Positions 36,059 to 46,302 of a DNA stretch of 64,000 bases are shown piece by piece. Position numbers and translations under genes: made by a program. The notes beneath the pieces were generated by a model. That model saw only the letters and a list, made by a program, of their open reading frames with translations, did not search any database and was not told where the DNA came from. The stretch comes from Filosporella fistucella. Its lineage: Eukaryota > Ascomycota > Leotiomycetes > Helotiales. The DNA lies in NCBI GenBank assembly GCA_030077755.1, contig JAQJZZ010000001.1:868001-932000 (forward strand), in the 5' to 3' direction. How positions within the stretch are numbered: the first letter of the stretch is position 1; every line of letters begins with the position of its first letter.

Positions 36059-36799
36059 ATGGACACTGCCGGTACAGAAGATATGTCTGAGATTCGACAA
36101 TTGCTTCTTCAAAAAAGTTGGTTCGGATTCGATCTTGATGATACTCTTCACGAATTTCGCAAAGCTTCCAAAGCTGCCTCACATACGACACTCCTCCAAA
36201 TGTCGACAAAATACCAAGTATCAATTGATGCTCTGACCGCATCTTACTCCAAAGTACTTCAACAAAAGGCCATCTCATTCACAGACGGGAAAAATTCCGA
36301 TTGCTATCGCAAAGATCGTTTTCGGACTGTCCTTGAGGAGCACTCTATTCTTATCAATGATGAAATTTTAGATGAACTTGCCTCGACATATAAGACCTCC
36401 CTTGAAGAAGCTTTAGAATTGAAAGCAGGAGCTCTGAGTTTACTCCAATACCTCAAATCTATTGGCAAGAAAATTGTCGTCATTACTGAAGGTCCACAAG
36501 ATGCTCAAGAGTGGACCCTAGAGAAGCTTGGATTGTTAGGCATTGTCGATTTCTTGGCTACCTCAAACTCGTTTGGAAAAAGTAAGACAGCTGGCCTTTT
36601 TGATGAGGTGCTACAGAGACTGGGAATTGATTCTAGAGAGCTTGTATTTGTAGGAGACAATAAGCAAAGAGATGTTGATGCAGCACAGAGGTGTGGGATT
36701 CTTGCCGTACACTATGCTAAGAAGGAGTCAAATATCTTAACGGGAGACACTTTGAGAATATCGTCGCTGGAAATTCTAGAGAAGATTTTAAGAAACTAA
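36059..36799 (+). CDS. HAD-superfamily hydrolase (phosphatase-like)
   Basis: This is a single exon of 246 residues from ATG 36059; the frame extends upstream but lacks an ATG there. HAD motifs are in order: motif I GFDLDDTLHEF (nucleophile Asp and Asp+2), motif II VVITEGPQ (Thr), motif III Lys in NSFGKSKTAG, and motif IV LVFVGDNKQRDVDAAQRCG. A helical cap (about residues 35-105) between motifs I and II marks the C1-cap subfamily, which includes nucleotide and sugar phosphatases. The likely role is hydrolysis of a small phosphorylated metabolite in the cytosol; the substrate cannot be read from the sequence. Confidence 0.85.
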   Translation: MDTAGTEDMSEIRQLLLQKSWFGFDLDDTLHEFRKASKAASHTTLLQMSTKYQVSIDALTASYSKVLQQKAISFTDGKNSDCYRKDRFRTVLEEHSILINDEILDELASTYKTSLEEALELKAGALSLLQYLKSIGKKIVVITEGPQDAQEWTLEKLGLLGIVDFLATSNSFGKSKTAGLFDEVLQRLGIDSRELVFVGDNKQRDVDAAQRCGILAVHYAKKESNILTGDTLRISSLEILEKILRN

Positions 36800-37342
36800 A
36801 TCAGACTCTCGAGAGCTCGACGCAGACCTTGGATAGTTGAGAAATAGGAGCGGGCGAGATATCCGTCCGACCTGTCCGATGGTTTAAAATGCTTCAGTCG
36901 ATATGAAACTTTTTTGAACCAACTTTTCAGTCACACGTAACTTGAATATCTCATGTTCATATCCACGTTTCGCAACACCACTTCTCCCAATTGGTCATGT
37001 CGTAATCTCTCGGGATAGCACCCGGTACCCCTGAGCAAATACAACAACCCAACAGGCACAATATCCGCCAAGCTAAGGTGCCGAACCTCAATGCTTGTCT
37101 CTCCATACCTCCTTCCTCGTCTGGTTATCTAATGAGAATCTGACTGGTCAATTGCGATGACCGCATATTCTCTGCATCGCACAAATTGTTCTCATACAAC
37201 CATGGCTTTGTCCCGCATCTACGCACTTTTGCCGCAATATGGTGGCACGGTGCGACTCTGACATAGCGAGGAAATTCATATAAGGCGTGATTCTTCCACT
37301 ACTTGTTTATCTTATGATGTATTTGTTTCGTCGATATACGAA
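36800..37342. other. Intergenic, aminopeptidase upstream region
   Basis: This is spacer and promoter for the M28 peptidase gene. No gene, repeat or RNA is seen. Confidence 0.5.
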
Positions 37343-39245
37343 ATGAGGCTCTCACAGCTAGGTCTTGGGCTCGTCGCTCTCGCGACTTCAATTTCTGCCA
37401 GCAAATATGATTACGAGCCTCTCGTTGAGACCGTACGTACCCCGCACTTTATATGCTCGAAACACCTTCTCATCCAACTAGAACAAACTCCGAAGAACAA
37501 TCGTACGATCAGAATTACTCAAAAAAGCAAAGATTCTTCAGTCATTTGCGGATGAGAGTCCTAAGAAAAATCGCCAGATTGGAACACAGGGTCATGCTTC
37601 AACAATAGCTTGGATCTATAATGAATTGAATCAGTATCCTGACTATTATGATGTGCAATTACAACCATATCCAATGCTGCTTAATAATGGAGCGAATCTT
37701 ACCGTCAATGGACAGGCGCTGGAGGTTTATGCTATGGGGATGAGTCCAAGTGGGAAGGCGAAGGGACCGTTGGTTCATATTCCTAATCTGGGATGCAATT
37801 TGGTTCGTCCCCATTCGGTACTGTCTTAGTATGGAGGCAAGGAGCTGATGCATTTTAACAGTCTGACTTCCCCAAAAACCTTACGGGCAAGATTGCTCTC
37901 ATTTCGAGAGGCACTTGCCAATCAGCCATCAAGGATGCCTATGCTGGTGTTGTTGGTGCTGGTGCTGTGATTATTTACAATGTCAATAATCCGAACTACA
38001 GCAGTATGAATGGGTACTCTTTGCAGAAAACATCCACTCCTGAAGGTATGTCTGCTTCATTAGGTTGCAGTAAAGTGGGATCCTGGAATTAAAAGCTTGA
38101 GGCTTGGAGATTCGACGCAAAAAATAATGCGAGCCTGTCACAGAATTCAACTGACAGTTCCAAAGGGCCTTATATTCCAGCCGGAGGAATCACAAAAGCA
38201 GATGGGCTGGCATTAGTTGCCCGACTTGACGCTGGTGAATCAATCATAGCTGATCTGTCAACCGAGACCATCAATAGAACTACGTGAGTTTCGTCGAGAT
38301 TGAAGCTTAAAGCGCTCTAATAGCTCTAAAGATATAACATCATTGCTCAGACGAAAGGAGGCGATCAAAACAATGTTCTACAGATGGGAGCACATACCGA
38401 CTCGGTCGCTCCTGGTCAGTCATGCTTAATCGAGAGGGGGTACAGCTGATTGAAGAAATTCAGGGCCTGGAATAAATGACAATGGATCTGGAACAATCTC
38501 CCTACTTGAGATTGCCATCCAACTCACCAATTTTAGAGTCAACAATGCAATTCGATTTTCTTGGTAAACTTTGAGTCCGGTCCCATTTGGCACTTGCTGA
38601 CGAAGACCAGGTGGACAGCAGAAGAACCCGGACTTTTGGGCTCCACATTCTATGTAGCTCACCTAAATCAAACCGAGCTGAACAAGATTCGCCTTCTCTT
38701 GAGTATGGTATTCCTGTCATGCAGCTGTGCTTGAGCGTTGGAGATACTAACATGAAGCAGATTTTGACATGCTCGCAAGTCCCAACTACGCTTATCAAAT
38801 CTACGACGGCGATGGCTCAGCATTCAACTCAAGTGGCCCTCCAGGTTCTGCGCAGGTCGAAAAAGTATTCCAAGACTATCTATTTAACATAGGTCAGGTC
38901 AACTGGACATCCACCGATTTCGACGGTCGCTCAGACTACGGCCCATTCCTTGACGTTGGTATCCCCTGTGGTGGTCTTGCAACTGGAGCTGAAGAAATAA
39001 AAACTGCAGAGGAGCAGGACAAATTTGGAGGACAAGCCGGCATTGCGTTGGACAAGAATTATCATCAGAAGGGCGATAATGTTAGTAACCTGAATATGGA
39101 TGCTTGGTGGGTTATGACCAAGGCAATTGGACACGTTACGGCACTTTATGGCAGGAGTTTCGAGAGTATTCCGGTGAGGAATACGAGTACAGTAACAAAG
39201 AGGGGTTTGAGTATGATGAATATGGAGAGAAAGTGGTGGGTTTGA
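37343..39245 (+). CDS. Secreted/vacuolar M28 aminopeptidase (aminopeptidase Y-like)
   Basis: This zinc aminopeptidase removes N-terminal residues from peptides. Eight exons (37343-37432, 37482-37802, 37862-38045, 38166-38283, 38332-38414, 38464-38563, 38611-38702, 38761-39245) add to 1473 nt and 490 residues. A signal peptide (MRLSQLGLGLVALATSISAS) begins the protein. A PA domain (GKIALISRGTCQSAIKDAY) is inserted before the catalytic half. Zinc ligands appear as His259 (GAHTDSVAPGPGINDNGSG, with Asp271 bridging), the Glu pair in WWTAEEPGLLGS (303/304), Asp in LLNFDMLASPN and His in DKNYHQKGDN. The 120-nt third intron and alternative AG sites make the gene look frameshifted at first; only the acceptors at 38165 and 38331 keep phase. 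The enzyme probably works outside the cell or in the vacuole. Confidence 0.9.
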
Positions 39246-39882
39246 CCGGCTAAATTGCATTTACCCGCAAATTCCAAGCACATGGCAACAGGGTTAATCA
39301 TCAACAATTACCCCATCTTGGCTCTAAATTTCTTGTCTTTACATGCCTAGATCCACAGATCATTGGAGCGCAAGAAATTCTGCAGCAAATCCTTAATCCA
39401 GCCATTTTCCGTTCCCCAGTGTCCCCGCATAGTAAGCAAGATACATCGTCCGCGTTGAGAAAAATGACTGTTCCGAGTTCGAGCCGATGCCGTTCTACAC
39501 GGTAATTATCTTCATTCTTTAAGTTTTAAGGTTCGTCGGGAACTTATCCGGTTCGCAAGCCACACAATCAGTTGAGTTTGAACATTCTTCTTAAAGATCG
39601 GCTGTCATTGCTCAAGAACACGGATTTAGTTTTGACTACCGTTGATCGACATTATCCCACAGGGCGATCTTGTACCGAGAGACATCTTGAGTTGGTGGAA
39701 AATTTCGAGATACATGTAAGCAGCATATGATGCCAGAAGAGCCTTTAAACGAAAATGAGGAGATTCCTAATTCTACCTAGGGGCCTGTGGAAAGAGACAA
39801 CTATAGCATTTATATTTAAGTTCGTCGGTGGAAGACCTTGGTGAGTTTGAAAGCCATCACTTCTCCTCTCACACAAGCCATC
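39246..39882. promoter_or_regulatory. GH43 upstream region with XlnR-like and CreA-like motifs
   Basis: This 637-bp stretch contains GGCTAAA (39248-39254), a match to the XlnR/Xyr1 core. It also has two adjacent CreA-type (SYGGRG) motifs on the minus strand: CCCCAG at 39414-39419 and CCCCGC at 39423-39428. Close spacing of two CreA motifs is the arrangement associated with real repression sites. That the GH43 gene is induced by pentoses and repressed by glucose is inference. Confidence 0.45.
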
Positions 39883-41675
39883 ATGGCTTCCCTCCGCTGG
39901 ATCTGGTTATTCTGTCTGACACTGGCTACCTCAGTCTCTAGCAACACCATGAATAGAACGTACACCAACCCAATTCTCCCAGGATGGAATTCGGATCCCA
40001 GTTGCACTTTCGTGAAAGAGTGGGATAACACTTTCTTCTGCACCACCTCATCCTTCCTAGCATTCCCAGGTGTGCCAGTCTTTGCCAGCAAAGATCTTAC
40101 CAATTGGAAGCTTGCTAGTCATGCTTTGACGAGACCAGAACAGCTACCTGAGTTGTCAGCAAATGGTCAACAGATGGAGGGTATTTGGGCTTCGACAATC
40201 CGGTTCCATAAAGGCACTTTCTACCTCATCACATCGTACATCTCTTTTGCAGTCTGGAAACCAAAGCTTCTTCTCTTCACGACCAAGAATCCATTCGATG
40301 ACGCTTCTTGGTCTGGTCCAATAACTGTTGAGAACCCAGCAAATGACATCGATCCAGATATCTTCTTTGATGATGATGGAAAGACATATATGGCAATCGC
40401 GGCTGGTATCTACATCAGCGAAATTAATGTCTCGACTGGTGCAGCCACACAACCTTTCAAAGTCTGGAATGGAACTGGAGATCGAAATCCAGAGGGACCG
40501 CATCTGTACAAGAAAGATGATTACTATTACCTGATGATTGGCGAAGGAGGAACAGAGACCAATCATTCTGCGACTATTGCTCGATCGAAAAATATCCAGG
40601 GACCCTACGAAGGAGATGCCAAGAATCCGATCCTGACAGCTAAGAACACGAATAATTATTTCCAAACGGTCGGACACGCCGATCTCTTTCAAGACGCCTC
40701 TGGGAACTGGTGGGCTGCTGCTTTGGCTACCAGGTCTGGCCCAGCATGGGACGTGTATCCCATGGGACGAGAAACTATTCTCGTCCCTGCTAAATGGGAA
40801 AAGGGAGAATGGCCTGTCTTGGAACCTGCAAAAGGAACAATGTCTGGTCCTCTCCCTCCAAAGAATAGAAATATTCCTGGCAATGGACCGTGGCATGATG
40901 ACCCAGATGTTGTTGATTTCCCACCCCGATCAGCGATTCCTAGACAATTTGTCTTCTGGAGACCCCCAAAGACATCTCTTTTCGCAGTGTCGCCACCAGG
41001 ACATCCGAATACATTGCGGATTTCGCCATCGAGGGTTAATCTTACCGCTGATGCCGCTTTCCAGCCAGCGGTAGATGGATTGGGTTTTATCGCCCGCAAG
41101 CAGACTGCTACTTTATTCACTTATAGTGTCGATATCTCTTTCAACCCCACAGCTCTGAATGAAGAGGCAGGGATATCTGTCTTCCTAACACAGCTACAAC
41201 ATGCTGATCTCAGCATCGTAAATCTTCCATCTCGTTCTGGATCCTCTTTAGCACCAAGCTTGAGATTCCAAGTCGAAGCATCAGGGAAACCAAATGCGAC
41301 TGTACCAGAAACAGTTGTAATCCCGATCCCGAAATCTTGGTTGGGTGGTGATATCAGGCTTTCGGTGGAAGCAACTAGTGATTCTACATATGTCTTCTCA
41401 GCTGCTTCGGCGAAAAACTCTGGAGAAGTGAAGGAATTGGGATCGGTAAGTGCGGCTATCATGTCTGGAGGAAGTGGACCTTTTACTGGTAAGTGCACAT
41501 ACCCAGAATGCTAGCGAATGGGTTTTCTGATTAATGGTGATGTGTAGGTACTTTGGTTGGGGCATATGCGACGAGTAATGGTGGGAAAGGAAATACCCCG
41601 GCGTATTTTAGTCGTTGGCGGTATACGCCCGTCGCTCAAGAGATTGAGGAGGGTGAGTTCGTTCATGCGCACTGA
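39883..41675 (+). CDS. Secreted GH43 beta-xylosidase/alpha-L-arabinofuranosidase with C-terminal beta-sandwich
   Basis: This hemicellulose-degrading hydrolase trims xylose or arabinose from oligosaccharides. Two exons (39883-41488, 41548-41675) give 1734 nt and 577 residues. The ATG at 39883 opens a signal peptide (MASLRWIWLFCLTLATSVSS). The five-bladed propeller shows the GH43 residues: general base Asp38 in ILPGWNSDPSC, the pKa-modulating Asp in NDIDPDIFFDDDGKTY, and the general acid Glu in NPEGPHLYKKDDYYYLM. GHADLFQDASGNWWAAALATR is a conserved blade. From ~350 on lies a second, C-terminal beta-sandwich module, the GH43_C2 type that closes the active site. The frame is intact. It lies between a peptidase and a monooxygenase and ~2.6 kb from a sugar transporter, in a nutrient-acquisition block. 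Confidence 0.9.
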
Positions 41676-42367
41676 GAGCGAGTTCAAGTGACTCCTTCGA
41701 ACGAAGGGATTTTAGAGATGTGATATTTCAGAAGGCAACCTGGTAACCTTTAGGTTAGAAGACATATATACAAATAGAATATAAGAGGCTTCTAAATTCC
41801 AACCCTAGAATAGAGGTGATAGAAAGACTGAGATAAAATCACATGAGCCCCAGCTGATGTCCCGAACCCCATCACCTGATCTCCCGCCCTAGGAAATCCC
41901 CCATCCCCTGCCAACAACACATGCAGATATACCCTCCCTCCCTCCCCCTCCCCGTCTCGGAAGATCAATGCGAAGGCCTGTTCCTCCCCATACTCCGCAA
42001 CATCTCACCTCCGTTCTGTATAAGAAAATACTGCGGGGAAACCTGCAATGTGGGGCCAGCATCCAGATCATCGACCCCACCACCAAAGAATGTCTTCAGA
42101 TGAAATGGGTACAGGAAAGCGATTGAGCCGATAGGCTAGAGGTGCTTGTTTGCTAAAGTCGGCAATATAGAGACCGAGTGGTGGGGTGGTTATGAATGAT
42201 TATCGTTTGAGGATATGTTGTTATGTGACTTGGACTTTTGTTTTTGTATTTTTTTGATATTGGGAGATTGGAACTTGAGAGGTCTGACTGAGAAATATAA
42301 AAGAGGAATATTGAAGCTTGAATTGAGAGGTAGCAATTGTTGAATATCAGAGATACGACAAGTCAAA
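41676..42367. other. Intergenic spacer
   Basis: Between the GH43 and monooxygenase genes I see no coding frame with support. A pyrimidine-rich stretch (about 41930-41960) on the plus strand is the only feature of note. Confidence 0.45.
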
Positions 42368-43808
42368 ATGGCAGTCACGATAGAAACGGAGCAAGCTCCT
42401 GCATCACCAACTGGAATCCGCGTCATTGTCGTAGGAGCAGGTCAGACATATTCCTCTCCCAAATATTGCAAATACTGACCTCACCCAGGATTCGGCGGTT
42501 TGACCGCAGCAATAGAATGCCATAAACAAGGCCACACAGTCGAGATCTACGAGTCGTTCCCCGAGCTCAAAGTCCTGGGCGATATCATCTCCTTTGGTCC
42601 CAACGCAGGCCGTATTTTCCACCGCTGGGATAACGGGAAAGTAGCTGCTAAGATGCGTGAATTGAGTATTGATCTCAGAGCTTATGGGTTTAAGATCCAT
42701 AAATATGATACCGGGGAAGTGGTGGCACATCAGAAGACTCCCGAGGGAGACCCGCTGGCGCCCAATTTTAATGGACATAGAGGCGAATTACATAAAGTTG
42801 TTTTTGAGTTTGCGAGGGATACGTTGGGGATTCCGATTCATCTTGGGAAGAAGGTTGTGCAGTATTTTGAGGATGGGGAAAAGGCTGGGATTGAGCTTGA
42901 GGGAGGTGAGAAGGTGAGTAATCTTTCTTTTTGAATATAATTTGGGATTTCTGCTAAAATAGGTAGATTATCGGAGATGTAGTCGTGGGATCAGATGGCG
43001 TGAGATCGAAAGCCAGAACACTTGTTCTGGGTTATGAGGATAAGCCAAAGAGTAGTGGCTACGCAGTATGGAGAGCATGGTAAGCTTCCATTCCAATCCA
43101 ACTCAATTATGATTTCTTCCACTTACAAACCCCAGGTTCTCAAACAAAGACATGATCGCCGACCCTCGCACGCGCCAATTCTGCGAAAACGGAGACACCT
43201 TCAACGGCTGGATAGGCCCAGACGTACATTTCCTCTTCAGCACCATCAAGAACGGCTCAGACTGCTGCTGGGTCCTGACCCACCGCGACGAGCACGACAT
43301 CGATGAATCCTGGTCTTTCCCTGGTAATCTAGAGGACGTATATAAAGTACTCGAAGGCTGGGATCCAATGTGTAGAGCGATTGTAGAAAAGACACCTAGT
43401 CTGGTAGATTGGAAGCTAGTCTATCGAGATCCACTTCCCACTTGGGTATCGAAACATGGGCGGATTGCTCTGCTAGGAGATGCGGCGCATCCTTTTTTGC
43501 CTACTAGTGCGCAAGGTGCTACTCAGGCGCTGGAAGATGGAGTCACGCTTGCTGTTACTTTGAAGAGAGCGGGGAAGGGAAATGTGCCTGCGGCTGTGAA
43601 GGCATATCAAGCCATAAGATATGAGCGGGTGAAGGCTGTACAGAAGACCGGGGAGACGACGAGGGATATGTGGCATAAGGCTGATTGGGAGAAGGTGAAG
43701 AAGGACCCTAAGTTGATTGAGTTTCCCAGGGAGGATTGGATTTTTGGGTTTGATGCGCAGAAACATGCTGAGGATGTTTATGAGGAGGTTGTGAAGGAGT
43801 TTTTGTGA
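42368..43808 (+). CDS. FAD-dependent aromatic monooxygenase (salicylate hydroxylase-like)
   Basis: This group A flavoprotein hydroxylates aromatic rings using NAD(P)H. Four exons (42368-42440, 42489-42913, 42967-43079, 43136-43808) give 1284 nt and 427 residues, in phase. The N-terminal dinucleotide-binding motif is split by the first intron and reads VIVVGAGFGGLTAAIECHKQ once joined. The DG motif VVVGSDGVRSKAR is present around residues 172-184. The FAD-ribityl motif GRIALLGDAAHPFLPTSAQG lies near residue 320. No signal peptide is seen, so it is cytosolic. The match to salicylate hydroxylases is by family; substrate specificity is unknown. It could also be an oxygenase of a small-metabolite pathway, but no other pathway gene is beside it. 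Confidence 0.88.
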
Positions 43809-44322
43809 GAGGGGCTATGAAGTAGGCAGAGGGGTAAGGTGGTATAGAGAAGAATATTAAGATTTACATTGTTATGAATTGAGCTTGCGTGGAATGGAAG
43901 ATTTCCCGATGAGAGAAATGAGGAAAGGAAGGAATATCCGACCAAGACTATAAGAACGGGTGCATGAAAATTGTGAGGAATGGGGTTATGGTGCCGAGGT
44001 CAAAGAGTTCTTTTTGATTTCTTGTCTCAGACTCCGCCTCATTGAAGTCTAGATTAGGAAACAAGTGCCTGGAATCCTTATCATAATTGTCGCAACTTTG
44101 CCGTTTGGGGAACCAGCATTTCTATTGACTTTGTTGACAGTACCCCAGAAGTCGTAGTCACGAAGAAAGACTTGGGAGTAGATGCACCAATCACAAAACA
44201 GCTTCAAAGCAATATATTCATTAATATCTCTCCCAGAAAAGATACCACTCAACAGCGAGCCTCCAGCGCCTCAAACCAAACATTCATCTCATCATTCAAC
44301 ACCAAGTAGAGGATATGAGCCT
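43809..44322. other. Intergenic between convergent genes
   Basis: This is the 3' region shared by the monooxygenase and the sugar transporter. I see no gene. Confidence 0.5.
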
Positions 44323-46302
44323 CTATTCCACATGCATAGCAGCCTCAGTAACAGCCTTCGGATTCGACCACACGACTTCCTCGACACTGATCCTCGGATG
44401 CTTCTCATCGACTGCCAGAGCTGCGGCACCGATACATCTATAAGTGCGGAATTTACGTGCAGGGAGACCAGCCATAAACTGTGTGATTTAGTATTTGAGA
44501 CGTCAAACGGGAAAAGGAGAGAGCTTACCATTTCGTCGATTTCTTCGAAAGTGCGGTTCTAGGAAGAAATGTTAGAAGAGGTTTTAGATGATGGAGATGA
44601 ATGGGATATACCTTGACTTCAGGAAGGTAGAACCAAACCCACAGAGCGCCGATGAAGCAGCTGGGTGTCCAAATATAGCCGTATTTTGGTCCCCACTATT
44701 TTGTACAGGTCAGTATATGCTGTTCAAATGGAAAGGGAAATGATGGAGGTCTTACATCAAGTGCATCAGGATTAATGAAATATGGAGCAGTGAATGTAGT
44801 GAGCCAAGCGCCGAAGAAGCCAACTGCGGCAGCGAGACCGAAGGTATAGCTTCGAAGTCGTTGAGATGGGAATTCTCCTCCACAGAGCCATGCGTAAGTT
44901 GATACCATGCCGTTGTAGCCCATAATGTATACGACCGATATTCCGACAATAACCTGTAATATTTAGCATTGGCGCCTTGAGATGCATTAATGTACGCTCA
45001 CCTTTCCTGTCGAAGCAGTGCCGGGTTTAGCAGTGTATACACAAGCTATGATGAGCTGGCAGATACCACAGATGATCAATCCAATAGAAAGGAAGACCCT
45101 GCGACGACCGTATCTTGTGATGATGGCGCTGTTGACTAAGATGATGAACACACCAACGCCAGTCAAGATGCAAGAGTTTTCGAACGGAGAGCCGACACCA
45201 GCCATCTGGAAGAAGTATGTTCCGTATGCTGATATCCAGTTAGTTACACTATCAACAACGATATTAAGAATGCTTACAGATCATGTACATGGCACCAGAA
45301 GCTGCTTGCAAAGTCACTGCGGCGACAGCAAGCAGGGTTCGACGACGGTCTACCGGGTTACGAATGATGTCCATAATTTCCGAGTTCTGTGCGAGTGCTT
45401 TTTCAGCATCGATTGCAGTTTTCATTTCATGAAGCTCGTCTGGGACCCGTTCGGGAAAGGGTCTCAGCCACAAGAGTGACTTGCGTGCTTTCTCTTCCTG
45501 ATCCATCTGCAACAGCCAACGTGGTGATTCAGGAATAAAGAACAGGGCAATCGAGAGCAGACCGGGAACCACGTAAACTATACCGAGGGAGACGATGTAG
45601 GATTGTTTGCCACCGATTTTGACTGTGAAATTATCGATGACAGTTCCCACAAGAGATCCTGATATAAATGTAAGCTTAGGAAAAAGATTTGGAAGCAGGT
45701 ACTATACCCAAAGATGTCCAGCTTTGGAAAGCTCCGATGGTGAGTCCACGGTATCTGGCCGGGGCACACTCTTGAAGGTAAAGCTGAGAGAATGTCATGA
45801 GCATTCCGTTCGAGAGCCCAATGATGAATCTTCCTGCGTACAAGCCACCGATCGAGGTGACCGTCATCATTATAACGTTGGCAACAATACAAAGAAGGCA
45901 TGCTGCCCAGATTGAAGGCTTTCGGCCAATATATTTTGCAATTGGACCTATTACGGTCAGTTCTAATGTCGATCCTCAAACTGGGGTTCCGGATCATACC
46001 TGCTCCTGAAGAGGCGATGAATGCTCCAAGAATCATTAACGACGAGATAAGTTGCTGACGGCCTGGTGAAATATTATATCCCGTCCTGCTCTTTGGATCT
46101 ACATTTCCAAAAACCTGATATCATGAGCATGTTCCCAGTCCATGGGTAACAGAGTACTTACCTGCAAGAAGCCGGGCATTGCTTGCAAACCACCAATAAT
46201 CCCAAAATCAACACCATATTGGAAAGGGCACATCGACACAAGGGTACATGCCAACAAGCATTTCCAGTGCGCAAGAACGCCTTCTCTAGGTTGGGCCTCC
46301 AT
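44323..46302 (-). CDS. MFS sugar transporter (sugar porter family)
   Basis: This membrane protein imports sugars by proton symport. Nine exons (46302-46162, 46114-46000, 45947-45708, 45658-45278, 45228-45002, 44953-44756, 44695-44612, 44558-44529, 44478-44323) total 1572 nt and 523 residues, all in phase; introns are 46-60 nt. Twelve hydrophobic segments are expected. Sugar-porter motifs include GPIAKYIGRKPSI after the second helix, GRFIIGLSNGMLMTF, FFIPESPRWLL before the central loop, ITRYGRRRVFLSIGL in the second half, and NRTFEEIDEMF near the C-terminus (here on a separate 30-nt exon). The N-terminus is short (MEAQPREGVLAHWK). Upstream, 46860-46960 carries four CreA-like motifs, which suggests glucose repression. 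It could carry alpha-glucosides or pentoses; the substrate is not readable. Confidence 0.92.

Noticed and set aside
38041..38165. Apparent frameshift in the M28 aminopeptidase
   Set aside because: Using the acceptor at 38165 (120-nt intron) restores GPYIPAGGITKADG in phase; no mutation is needed.
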